Positions 25,793-36,286 of a stretch of 46,840 nucleotides of DNA are shown here, one piece after another; the first letter of the stretch is position 1; every line of letters starts with the position of its first letter. The stretch comes from Deltaproteobacteria bacterium (GTDB lineage Bacteria > Desulfobacterota > Syntrophobacteria > BM002): assembly GCA_020353155.1 (NCBI GenBank), contig CP070689.1, positions 1,409,249-1,456,088 on the forward strand, read 5' to 3'. The notes under the pieces were generated by a model, which worked only from the letters and a program-made list of their open reading frames with translations, was not told the origin of the DNA and searched no databases. A program made the position numbers and the translations under genes.

Positions 25793-26900
25793 AATTATAA
25801 AATTCGCGAACAAAAAATGTACCCGGAAGCTGTTTTACCAGTCCTTTGATCTCCAAACGCAGCAGCAGTTCCGCTGTTTCGGCTAAAGCAAGATTTAGCG
25901 CGCGAGCAATTGCGTCTATATGCAAAGGGTCCATGCCCAGCACTTCCCACAGTTGTCGTTCTTTTTCATTCAGTTCGGGCTGCTCGCCAATTGGCATGCT
26001 TTTGCCTTCTTTATGCAACTTGCGATCCACCATGGGAATGAGCTCTTCGATTATATCCTCTGCGCTCTCCACCAATTTGGCTCCCTCTTTAATCAGCCGG
26101 TGTGACCCTTCCACAGTGGGCCGGCCAACAGGACCGGGTACGGCAAAAACCTGACGGCCCTGGTCCAAAGCCATTCTTGCAGTAATAAGCGAGCCGCTTC
26201 TCACCGTAGCTTCCACCACCATTACGCCCAAGGAAAGACCGCTAATGATCCTGTTACGAACAGGAAGATTCCCTGGCTCCGGTGGGGTGCCTAAGGGAAA
26301 TTCACTTACAATGGCTCCAGAAGAAGCTATTTCCTTGGACAAAGTAAGATTCTCTTTTGGGTAGACCACATCAAGGCCTGTCCCCCAAACCGCCAGGGTT
26401 CTGCCACCACCCCCTAGGGCACCCCTATGAGCAGCACTGTCGATACCTCGGGCCATACCGCTCACAACGGTCCAGCCATGCCAGGCCAATTCCTGGCAGA
26501 TTTTCTTGCAGACGCTCAAGCCGTAGGCTGAGGCTTGCCGCGAGCCTACCACAGCAACAGCCCGCTCATCTTCTGGCAACAGCTTACCCCTCAGGTAAAG
26601 AAGTGGTGGAGGGTCTGAAATGTTCGCCAGATAGTTAGGATATTTATCCGTGCCCCATTGAATTATTTCAATGCCAAGAGAATGAAGACGAATCTTCTCC
26701 TTCTCGGCAGCCTCTCTCAAAAGGGAGGACTTGATCGCATCAATAGTAGTACTTTTAAGACCTCTGATTTCCTCCAACTCACTGCGGCGAGCGGTAAACA
26801 CTCGGTCGGGGCTGCCAAAGCGGCGGAGTAACCGATGAAAGTTCCTGCCACCTATACCAGGCGCTAGGCTCAAAGCCAACCAACCGATTTCTCCGTCCAT
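25791..26900 (-). CDS. dprA: DNA-processing protein DprA (DNA protecting protein)
   Basis: Binds single-stranded DNA entering during natural transformation and loads RecA; it is also present in non-competent bacteria. The protein is 369 residues. It has an N-terminal SAM/helix-hairpin-helix region (LSLAPGIGGRNFHRLLRRFG), a Rossmann-like core (VVGSRQASAYG, GMARGIDSAAHRGAL, GTGLDVVYPKEN) and a C-terminal winged-helix domain (LNEKERQLWEVLGMDPLHID). The stop codon TAG is formed by the terminal bases of palindromic element copy A, so the native 3' end may have been altered by the insertion. Confidence 0.95.
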   Translation of the reverse strand: MDGEIGWLALSLAPGIGGRNFHRLLRRFGSPDRVFTARRSELEEIRGLKSTTIDAIKSSLLREAAEKEKIRLHSLGIEIIQWGTDKYPNYLANISDPPPLLYLRGKLLPEDERAVAVVGSRQASAYGLSVCKKICQELAWHGWTVVSGMARGIDSAAHRGALGGGGRTLAVWGTGLDVVYPKENLTLSKEIASSGAIVSEFPLGTPPEPGNLPVRNRIISGLSLGVMVVEATVRSGSLITARMALDQGRQVFAVPGPVGRPTVEGSHRLIKEGAKLVESAEDIIEELIPMVDRKLHKEGKSMPIGEQPELNEKERQLWEVLGMDPLHIDAIARALNLALAETAELLLRLEIKGLVKQLPGTFFVREFYN

Positions 26901-26922
26901 ACCTAATACCTAGTTTTAAACC

Positions 26923-26963
26923 AAAAAAGGGGCCATGCAAGCTGATTTCCCAGCTCCATGGCC
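26923..26963 (-). terminator. Rho-independent terminator after the LysM gene
   Basis: On the minus strand, GGGCCATG pairs with CATGGCCC, with an inner AGCTG/CAGCT stem, and is followed by TTTTTT. It separates the LysM gene (ending 26995) from dprA. Confidence 0.85.
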
Positions 26964-26994
26964 CGCAGGGATTTCTTATGTCGACAGGTGTCTA

Positions 26995-28068
26995 TTATTC
27001 TCCGGTCTTCAGCCTTATGCGTTCTCCCGGGGTGAACTCGAAAAGGGCCTTGGTAACCAGAGCCGCGGCTGTTTCCTGTTCCACTGCCAACACCAGGAGC
27101 TCGCCAATAGGTTCAGCCGAAAGAACAAGTTTGGTCTCCTTCGGAGCAAAGGAACCCTCCGCTTTCGGATCCCGAAAGACTTCGAAGCGGTTTCCGGCCT
27201 TAATATCATCTGCCTCGCCCAGATCTATGAAGACAATTTGTCTATCACCTATTAGAAAGGTTTCCCCCCTGGCTAAAATGATGTTGCCCTCAATGGGTTC
27301 AGCACCGGCTTCAAAGGTAATCTCCCCAGATCTTTTCCTGTAAGGCATTAACTTATCGCCTGGGGAGATGGATTCGTATGAACTCCTAACCATTGCTTTT
27401 GCGAATTCCGCACTTACCTCGGTTACCTCCACCACGCCTAGAATTGTGTTGAGATATCCCACTTCTTTATTGGTGACGGGGTGCCTGAACATTTCAGAGG
27501 TTTTAAAAACAAAGAACCGGTTACCCTCTTCGACCTCGGCTGATTTTTGGAACTGGAGGTAAATCTTATCAGCCGCGCCGATGAGTTTCCTCTGCCTCTC
27601 TTCTCCCACAATCAACCCATCGCCTTTGGGGATGAAGGGGGTTATGAATCCCACCTGATCTATTTCTGAGAAAGTGATGCTAGGGGCCTTAGGGGGCAGA
27701 GGAGGCGGAGGTGGAGGCGGAGTTATTTCTGGTTCTACTTCCGGTTCCGGAACTGTTTCCTCCATAGCAGTAACTGTCTCGAAAAACTTTGGTATCTCGT
27801 AGTAGACTCGCAACTCCGTACCTGGATAAATCCAGTGGGGATTGGTGATATGTGGATTTAACTGCCAGACCTTTGGCCAGACCCAGGGATTTCCATAAAG
27901 CCCTTCGCAGATATCCCAAAGGGTGTCACCTTTTACCACCACGTGGATATAGGTTTCTTGATCAGCCTCGGCGGAAGGAGTTGCTTCTTGCGCCACCACT
28001 TGTGATATTTGGCTGAAACCAAAGAGTAGCGCACCCACCATAATCCAAACAAGGACTGTTCGTTTCAC
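26995..28068 (-). CDS. Secreted LysM-domain protein
   Basis: Protein of 357 residues. It has a signal peptide (MKRTVLVWIMVGALLFGF onward, cleavage near VVAQE) and one LysM peptidoglycan-binding domain at about 40-92 (HVVVKGDTLWDICEGLYGNP). A proline run (TPPPPPPPLPPKAP) then leads to about 230 residues of beta-rich C-terminal region of unknown fold. The WPKVWQLNPHITNPHWIYPG form of LysM is typical of Deltaproteobacteria and spirochaetes. It is periplasmic or cell-wall attached. Catalytic motifs are not seen. It has its own terminator and a long repeat-bearing upstream region. Confidence 0.85.
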   Translation of the reverse strand: MKRTVLVWIMVGALLFGFSQISQVVAQEATPSAEADQETYIHVVVKGDTLWDICEGLYGNPWVWPKVWQLNPHITNPHWIYPGTELRVYYEIPKFFETVTAMEETVPEPEVEPEITPPPPPPPLPPKAPSITFSEIDQVGFITPFIPKGDGLIVGEERQRKLIGAADKIYLQFQKSAEVEEGNRFFVFKTSEMFRHPVTNKEVGYLNTILGVVEVTEVSAEFAKAMVRSSYESISPGDKLMPYRKRSGEITFEAGAEPIEGNIILARGETFLIGDRQIVFIDLGEADDIKAGNRFEVFRDPKAEGSFAPKETKLVLSAEPIGELLVLAVEQETAAALVTKALFEFTPGERIRLKTGE

Positions 28069-28563
28069 GGTTGACTTCTCCTTTGTTTGGGTGGAGTCTT
28101 TTATTTGACTGCTGCCATTGATCTTCTAACCTGTGACCAATACACACATTTTTTCTATGTGTCAACCTTGATGACTTAGCAAAAAGCATACCTTACCAGG
28201 GACCAAATCAATCTATCTACTGTATTCTCCTGATATGATTAGTTTTTAGACGCTTTGATATATTAGGGCTCGGTCCGGTGTTAAGTCTGTTTTTGATTTT
28301 CTTCTGGAATGAATCTGCGGCTTTTGACGTTGCCCCTTGGAAAACCTATTTCCATACTAGACGCTGGAGACCGAAGAAATTTATCATTTCGCATTTCACA
28401 TTTAGCATTTCTCATTGAAGATTAGCAATCTAGCTTAGATTTTCAACTCTCGTTAATGCCGAATGACAAATAAGAAATGAGCAATGCCAATTGAGAAATG
28501 GTGCCTAGTGTCTAGTGCTTAGTGCCTAGTTGTATCACGGAGTGCTTTGCGCTCTGCGATTGC
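28069..28563. repeat. Spacer with three repeat types upstream of the LysM gene
   Basis: From 28379 to 28500, CATTTCGCATTTCACATTTAG-type units face AAATAAGAAATGAGCAATGC-type units and can pair. From 28501 to 28532 are GTGCCTAGTGTCTAGTGC units. The part 28140-28375 holds the likely promoter region, without a recognisable element. Confidence 0.5.
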
Positions 28564-29631
28564 TTACCTCCGCCTCCTAGCCCGCCCTTGAGGGCTGGCA
28601 AACCTTGCCTCCCAGGCAATCAAAACAGGGCTGGCAACAAAAATCGATGAGTAAGTACCCACCACCACCCCCACTATGAGGGCAAAGGCGAAGTCATGGA
28701 TTACGCCGCCGCCCAAAATGAAAAGTGCGGTGACTACAATCAGTGTGGTTCCTGAGGTTAGTATAGTTCGACTAAGGGTCTGATTTATGCTGCTATTGAC
28801 TACTTCGGCAAAATCGCGCTTCCTGCTCTTGCGCAGATTTTCCCTGATCCTGTCAAAAACTATAATCGTATCATTCAGAGAGTAACCAATGATAGTGAGT
28901 AGGGCCGCCACCACGGTAAGATTGAACTCTTTGTTGGCAATGGCGAAGGCACCTAGGGTGATAAGCACATCGTGGATGAGGGCAGTTACCGCTCCCAGTG
29001 CGAACTTCAGCCTTAATACCCAACAGCAGGCCATAGTTATAACCAAAGCGGCCAAAATCAGCATGGGAATGCTCACACCCGCGGTCCGAAGGGCATACAC
29101 CCCCAGAATTAGGGCCCCTGCCATTATGAGTGCCGGCATCCATTTGAGTTCAAACCTTCCTGATATGTAAATAGCGATGAAAAGCAGGGCGTAGTAGATG
29201 GCCAAAAGCGCCTTCTGGCGCAAGTCTTTACCTACTTTGGGACCCACCATCTCCACTCTTTCAACTGTCACGGTATTTTCGCCGTACACTTTCTCTAGGC
29301 TGTCTTTCACCTCTTTGCTCAGGTTGGCCAACTCCGACCTGGAGATATCGGTGCGAATTAGAAAGACATCCTCCCCCTCTCCTCCAAAGCGCTGGATCGC
29401 ACTTCGCTCCAACCCCAGAGGCTTGAGGCCCTGTCTGATCCTTTTAACTTCAGTGGGATCTTTGAACCGCAACTGCACCACTGTGCCACCGGCAAAATCG
29501 ATGCCGTAAAGACCTCCGCCGCGGTAAAGAAGGGCAGCGATGCCAATGAGGATCAACCCCAGTGAAATGGCGAAGGCAAATTTGCGTCGACCGACAAAAT
29601 CAATGTTAATGTCCGGTTTGATAAACTCCAT
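28564..29631 (-). CDS. secF: Protein translocase subunit SecF
   Basis: Six-TM RND-type subunit that works with SecD to drive late steps of Sec export using proton motive force. The protein is 355 residues. After TM1, the periplasmic domain begins with the signature [17 protein letters not shown]. The transmembrane core includes the conserved [13 protein letters not shown] and [16 protein letters not shown]. It lies downstream of secD in the same direction with a 103-base repeat-bearing gap. Confidence 0.96.
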   Translation of the reverse strand: MEFIKPDINIDFVGRRKFAFAISLGLILIGIAALLYRGGGLYGIDFAGGTVVQLRFKDPTEVKRIRQGLKPLGLERSAIQRFGGEGEDVFLIRTDISRSELANLSKEVKDSLEKVYGENTVTVERVEMVGPKVGKDLRQKALLAIYYALLFIAIYISGRFELKWMPALIMAGALILGVYALRTAGVSIPMLILAALVITMACCWVLRLKFALGAVTALIHDVLITLGAFAIANKEFNLTVVAALLTIIGYSLNDTIIVFDRIRENLRKSRKRDFAEVVNSSINQTLSRTILTSGTTLIVVTALFILGGGVIHDFAFALIVGVVVGTYSSIFVASPVLIAWEARFASPQGRARRRR

Positions 29632-29670
29632 AATTCCTCTCTACTAGCTCCGTCTACGCAACACGATAAA

Positions 29671-29709
29671 TGCCTAAAGTGAGCTAAAGTGCCTAAAATG
29701 TCTAAAATT
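29671..29709. repeat. TGCCTAAAGTG repeat, copy 1
   Basis: TGCCTAAAGTGAGCTAAAGT then GCCTAAAATGTCTAAAAT. An inverted, slightly changed copy lies at 38011-38049 before the SPOR gene. Confidence 0.6.
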
Positions 29710-29734
29710 CAAAGACAAGACATCTAACGGGTGA

Positions 29735-31354
29735 TTAGATGCTTAAAGTCTTCATTCGCCTTTTTTGTAGCAAGTAATCGAATAACAACCTGGTACCAAA
29801 AATAGCGGTAAACATGCTGGCTATAATCCCGAGGCTGAGGGTAACGGCAAAACCTCGCACCGGACCTGTGCCGAATTGAAACAGAACAATGGCAGCGATC
29901 AGCGTGGTGACGTTTGCATCCAAAATGGTAAGGGTAGCCTTGCTATAACCACTATCCAGAGCCGCCCTGGGCGTTTTACCCAGCCGCAACTCCTCTCGCA
30001 CCCTTTCAAAAATCAGAACATTGGCGTCAACAGCCATACCAATGGTGAGAATGATACCGGCGATACCCGGCAAGGTAAGAGTGGCGCGCAAAGCGGCCAG
30101 CCCAGCCATGATCAAAATAATGTTGAGAACAAGAGCCATATCGGCAATTATCCCCGAACTACCATAGTAGATAACCATAAATACCACTACCAGTACGCCG
30201 CCCGCCGCCATGGAGAACAAACCCTTACGGATAGAATCTCTTCCTAGGGATGGGCCTACTGTCCGCTCTTCAAGAATTTTCACTGGTGCGGGCAAGGATC
30301 CAGCCCGCAGCACCACGGCAAGATCTTTGGCCTCTTCCATGGTGAATTGTCCTTCTATTATTGCATTACCGCCGCTGATTCGGTCCTGGATGGTAGGGGC
30401 CGAATAGACGTTGTCGTCAAGTACTATGGCCAACCTTTCCTTTACGTGATCCCCGGTGACTTTTTCAAATAGTTTAGCCCCGCGATCGTCAAAACTCAGG
30501 GCCACGTAGGGACGATTGTACTGGGTGTCAATGCGCACTTCGGCATTGGTAAGGTACTCGCCAGTAAGCAGGGTCCGGTCCTTTAGCAGGTAGGCGTTGC
30601 GACTCACCTGTCCGGTTACCGGATCAACCCGGCGGCCATAGTATATTTTGTCACCCGCAGGTATTTTGCCCTTGAGGGCCTCTTCGACACTCTGCTGCTC
30701 ATCAACCAGCTTGAATTCCAGCAAAGCAGTCTTGCCTATCAAGTCAATTGCCCTCTGCGGATCCTTTATCCCCGGGAGCTGGATCAAAACACGATTTTCG
30801 CCCTGAGTCCGAATGTCAGGCTCACTAACACCAAATTGATCAATGCGGTTACGGATTGTCTCAAGACCCTGGTCTACAGCGAGCTTTTTTATGTGTCGGA
30901 CCTGGTCTGCTTCAATCTTTAGGATGACCTGGAGTTGTTCCTGGCTGACTTTACGATCTACAACCTCCAACAAGGGGAATTTGTCTTTGATAAGCTGAGC
31001 CACCTGTTGCCAGTCCTGATCCTGCGGCAAGAGCAATCTCACCCCGTCTTCACCCTGGCGCTCAACCAAGCGAAAACGAATATGTCCACTGCCCAGTTCG
31101 TCCTTTAACTCCTGGGCAAATCTTTCTGCCGTATTCTCCACAGCCTTGGCATTCTCCACCTCGAGAATAAGATGCATCCCCCCCTGGAGATCTAAACCCA
31201 GATGAATCTTTTCCTCAGGAAAGAATTTCACCCACCAGCTAGGCAGCTCCTGGCCCACCGTGGGGAGCAGATAAACCAACGCCACCACCAAAACCGCTAA
31301 CACCAGAGCTGCACGCCATCTCAGGTCCTTCACGCTAAATTTCTCCTCAAACAA
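29735..31354 (-). CDS. secD: Protein translocase subunit SecD
   Basis: Partner of SecF. The protein is 539 residues: TM1, then the large periplasmic domain opening with LGLDLQGGMHL, with P1 base and head regions, and five more TM segments at the C-terminus (FMVIYYGSSGIIADMALVLN, GMAVDANVLIFERVREELR). All conserved segments are present, and length is within the family range. It is part of the tgt-yajC-secD-secF series typical of many proteobacteria. Confidence 0.96.
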   Translation of the reverse strand: MFEEKFSVKDLRWRAALVLAVLVVALVYLLPTVGQELPSWWVKFFPEEKIHLGLDLQGGMHLILEVENAKAVENTAERFAQELKDELGSGHIRFRLVERQGEDGVRLLLPQDQDWQQVAQLIKDKFPLLEVVDRKVSQEQLQVILKIEADQVRHIKKLAVDQGLETIRNRIDQFGVSEPDIRTQGENRVLIQLPGIKDPQRAIDLIGKTALLEFKLVDEQQSVEEALKGKIPAGDKIYYGRRVDPVTGQVSRNAYLLKDRTLLTGEYLTNAEVRIDTQYNRPYVALSFDDRGAKLFEKVTGDHVKERLAIVLDDNVYSAPTIQDRISGGNAIIEGQFTMEEAKDLAVVLRAGSLPAPVKILEERTVGPSLGRDSIRKGLFSMAAGGVLVVVFMVIYYGSSGIIADMALVLNIILIMAGLAALRATLTLPGIAGIILTIGMAVDANVLIFERVREELRLGKTPRAALDSGYSKATLTILDANVTTLIAAIVLFQFGTGPVRGFAVTLSLGIIASMFTAIFGTRLLFDYLLQKRRMKTLSI

Positions 31355-31445
31355 TAAATTTTTAGTTCGGGTAAGATAATAACGACTTCAAAATCCCCTA
31401 AAACCTTTAAATAGCATAATGTAGAATAAGGAACCGCAGTATCGA

Positions 31446-31484
31446 AATAGTGCCTAGTGCATACTGCCTAGTGCCTAGTAGATT
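31446..31484. repeat. AGTGCCTAGT repeat
   Basis: Tandem degenerate units AGTGCCTAGTGCATACTGCC in the secD-yajC gap. It is the same family as 2696-2825. Confidence 0.55.
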
Positions 31485-31535
31485 GCAGCCTGCTGGGCCA
31501 AGCGCTAAGCGTCCGGCCGCCAACCCCAAGCTCCC

Positions 31536-31874
31536 CTACTTCTTGTCTGGCTCCGTCTCCTGGGATGCCATCCCGGCAATGTAACCTCGTCCCACTTTTA
31601 CCCTTACCTTTTCGGCGATTTCCAAGGTGATTACTTTCTCGGTGATGCCGGTGATTTTCCCGTGCAGCCCGCCAACAGTTACCACTTGATCGCCCCTCTT
31701 TAGGGTACCCAGTAATTCGCGGTGCTTCTTCTGTTTTTTCTGCTGCGGTCGAATCAGCAAAAAATAGAAGATGGCAAACATTAGCAGCAGCGGCACCAAA
31801 GCGGCGAAGCCACCTCCCTGACCGCCACCGGTCCCTCCGGTCCCCATGGCATACGCTACGCCTATCCAGTTCAT
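31536..31874 (-). CDS. yajC: Preprotein translocase subunit YajC
   Basis: Small single-pass membrane partner of SecDF. The protein is 112 residues. A Gly-rich N-terminus (GTGGTGGGQGGGF) leads to one TM (LVPLLLMFAIFYFLLIRPQQ), ending in the family hallmark RPQQKKQKKH. A soluble domain with RGDQVVTVGGLHGKI follows. Confidence 0.95.
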   Translation of the reverse strand: MNWIGVAYAMGTGGTGGGQGGGFAALVPLLLMFAIFYFLLIRPQQKKQKKHRELLGTLKRGDQVVTVGGLHGKITGITEKVITLEIAEKVRVKVGRGYIAGMASQETEPDKK

Positions 31875-31953
31875 AGAAAGCCTCCTCGTGCTTAAAGGGA
31901 AGCAGGCGTGATTTGGAGTTATGGTTTTTTACTGCCCAACCCCGTTTCCAATT

Positions 31954-34112
<2,159 letters not shown>

Positions 34113-34189
34113 TACTCTACTACCATAGAGACCGATTGACGAGCCAAGCAAGCTAAGCACAGTTGCTGGTTGAAGTCAACTGCTGTCCG

Positions 34190-34387
34190 TCAGAAAAGGT
34201 TACTTTTCTGGCCCAGATAGATAAGCACCATGCCGAGGCACATGGCCAGAAAACCAAAGGTGCGCAATTGGGCCGCTGGTATTTCGCTGACTTTAACCAA
34301 CCAAGCTTTGATCTTCTCGGGAAAGGCAAAATAAGGCAGACCTTCAACAATCAAAACCATACCCACAACACTGAGGAAAAACTTCAT
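34190..34387 (-). CDS. DUF2065 small membrane protein
   Basis: Protein of 65 residues with two hydrophobic segments (FFLSVVGMVLIVEGLPYF and LRTFGFLAMCLGMVLIYLG) joined by a short polar loop, the pattern of the DUF2065 (YjeT-like) family. The function is not known. It lies upstream of queA on the same strand, about 77 bases apart. Confidence 0.8.
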   Translation of the reverse strand: MKFFLSVVGMVLIVEGLPYFAFPEKIKAWLVKVSEIPAAQLRTFGFLAMCLGMVLIYLGQKSNLF

Positions 34388-34955
34388 GGCATATCCTAGC
34401 GAGTTCGACGATGTGCATTTCGAGACCCAAGACTACAGGGTCAAGCCTGAACCGAATGGCCATCCCCTCGCATTTGGAGTAATGGAGTATTGGAGTATCG
34501 GAAATTTTGAAAGTGTTGATTGTAAGTCGCGCCCTTGTTACATGTCAAGAAAGACTAGGAGCCCTGCGCTAAGGGCAGAGCCCATAGCGTCGCCAAAGGT
34601 CATAGGTGAGACACATCCCATAACCCATAAATCGATGATTTTAAGAATTTGCGCTATGCTTTGGGCGCTATGCGTTTTTTCAACGGACAACTGACCACTG
34701 AATGCTGACAAACCGCAAATTGCTATATTAGCTGCCAGCCGCCAGCTGTATTTCCCTGTGCCTTTTCAAATCCGCAATCAGAAATCCGAAATGGGTTGGC
34801 TCCATGCCCCACGCTCTCTGCCCTATGCCACCTCCTTTGCACTTGAATATGCCCGGGAAATGGGCTAGTTTTTGGGCGCACTGTAGAATCCTATCACCAA
34901 ATAAATCTCCTCTCCCCTCAAGGGGAGAGGGACGCTCTAGGGAACAAGGTGGAAC
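34388..34955. repeat. Spacer filled with at least five repeat families
   Basis: In order: GGAGTAATGGAGTATTGGAG (34472-34497), the 37-base AGGTCATAGGTGAG copy 2 (34597-34633), GCGCTATGCTTTGGGCGCTATGCG (34651-34674), an inverted AATCCGCAATCAGAAATCC unit (34771-34793), CATGCCCCACGCTCTCTGCC (about 34803-34829) and CTCCTCTCCCC facing GGGGAGAGGG (34907-34931). AAGGTGG before ATG34956 is the alr ribosome site. No gene is seen. Confidence 0.65.
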
Positions 34956-36080
34956 ATGGTTGGTAGCACTATCGAAATCGATTTAGCAGCCCTGCGTTAC
35001 AACTTCTCAAAAGTAAGAGAGTTGGTGGGACCAAGTACGGCAGTATTAGGTGTGGTAAAATCGGATGCTTACGGCCACGGAATGCTGCCTGTGGCACGAG
35101 AACTCGAGAACCTGGGTGTTGAGTACCTCGGAGTCAGCAATTGTCGGGAGGCGGTGACCCTTCGCCAAGGAGGTTTAAAAGCACCCATACTCCTTCTGCT
35201 TGGGGTTGAAGAGGATGAACTTGCTCTTGTTATCCAACATGGCCTAACCCCGGCAATCTACCGAAGTGATGTGGCCAAGGCGGTTTCCGCCACGGCTCTG
35301 GCTGCGGGTACCAAAATACCTGTTCATCTTAAGATCGACACCGGCATGGGCCGTTTAGGAGTTCCTTTTGGAGAAGCCGAAAAGTTTTTAGAGTTGATTA
35401 AATCATTGGAGGGGATAAGGGTAGAAGGACTGCTCTCCCATTTCGCCTCTGCCGATGAACATGACAAATCCTTTAGCAATCAGCAGCTCGAACGTTTTCG
35501 CCGGATACTAGGCTGGGCGCAAGACCTTGGCTTGAATCCACGCTATGCCCACATTGCTAATTCTGCTGGAGTGATTGATCTTCCTGACTCTTACCTCCAG
35601 CTAGTACGACCGGGCTTGATGCTATATGGCGCACCACCATCACATGAACTCCATCATCCGATCCTACTCCGACCGGTGATGACCCTGAAAACCCGGGTGC
35701 TTCAACTTAAAGAGGTTCCCGCCGGCTCGCCTATTGGTTACGGTTGCACCTACACCACCTCACGACCCAGTCTTATTGCCACCTTGCCCGTTGGGTATGA
35801 CGACGGCTATGACAGGCTTTTGTCCAATAAGGGTGAGGTCTTGGTGCGGAACCGAAGGGCACCTGTGGTTGGTCGTATCTCAATGTGCCTCACCACCGTA
35901 GACGTCACTCACATTCCTGCAGTGCAGCCGGATGACGAAGTTGTTCTTCTGGGAAAACAGGGAGATGAGCAGATTACCGCCGATGATATTGCTGCCAAGA
36001 TCTCTACTATTAACTATGAGATATTTTGCAACTTAGGTGGTAACCGTAAAAAAGTGTTTTTAAACAGCTCTACTATGTAA
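34956..36080 (+). CDS. alr: Alanine racemase
   Basis: PLP enzyme making D-alanine for peptidoglycan. The protein is 374 residues. The PLP lysine is Lys35 in VKSDAYGHG, the other catalytic base is probably Tyr262 in IGYGCTYTT, and KIDTGMGRLGV and RPGLMLYG are normal. In the substrate loop the usual CMD/SMD reads SMCL: Cys311 takes the place of the Asp (Asp313 in the Geobacillus enzyme), while Met310 is kept. The rest is intact, so it is probably active, though the change is notable. AAGGTGG precedes the ATG. Confidence 0.92.
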   Translation: MVGSTIEIDLAALRYNFSKVRELVGPSTAVLGVVKSDAYGHGMLPVARELENLGVEYLGVSNCREAVTLRQGGLKAPILLLLGVEEDELALVIQHGLTPAIYRSDVAKAVSATALAAGTKIPVHLKIDTGMGRLGVPFGEAEKFLELIKSLEGIRVEGLLSHFASADEHDKSFSNQQLERFRRILGWAQDLGLNPRYAHIANSAGVIDLPDSYLQLVRPGLMLYGAPPSHELHHPILLRPVMTLKTRVLQLKEVPAGSPIGYGCTYTTSRPSLIATLPVGYDDGYDRLLSNKGEVLVRNRRAPVVGRISMCLTTVDVTHIPAVQPDDEVVLLGKQGDEQITADDIAAKISTINYEIFCNLGGNRKKVFLNSSTM

Positions 36081-36117
36081 CTAACCTGTCCGTTGTGGGT
36101 TTACTTAGTTCACCGCT

Positions 36118-36200
36118 TGGAGCATGGAGCTTGGCGCATGGAGTTTTCGTTTTAGCCCTATGCTCTATGCTCTATGCTCTATGCCCCATGCCTCACAACG
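36118..36200. repeat. Tandem CTATGCT repeat between alr and argS
   Basis: CCCTATGCTCTATGCTCTAT and on to CCCCATGCC. It is preceded by GAGCATGGAGCTTGGCGCAT, which can pair with part of it. Similar words occur at 34803-34829 and 43980-44045. Confidence 0.6.
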
Positions 36201-36286
36201 GACAGTAAACAGCAATATATCTCGACAGGCGGAATTGCCTGTGATACTAAAAACGGTCCAAAGACAGCTCAACGAGCAAAACAGCG

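Noticed and set aside
25525-25800. Insertion sequence
   Set aside because: The palindromic element has inverted ends but no transposase frame, and no target duplication was evident.
36118-36200. Tandem CTATGCT units considered as a CRISPR array
   Set aside because: Repeat units are about seven bases and back to back, with no spacers and no cas genes.
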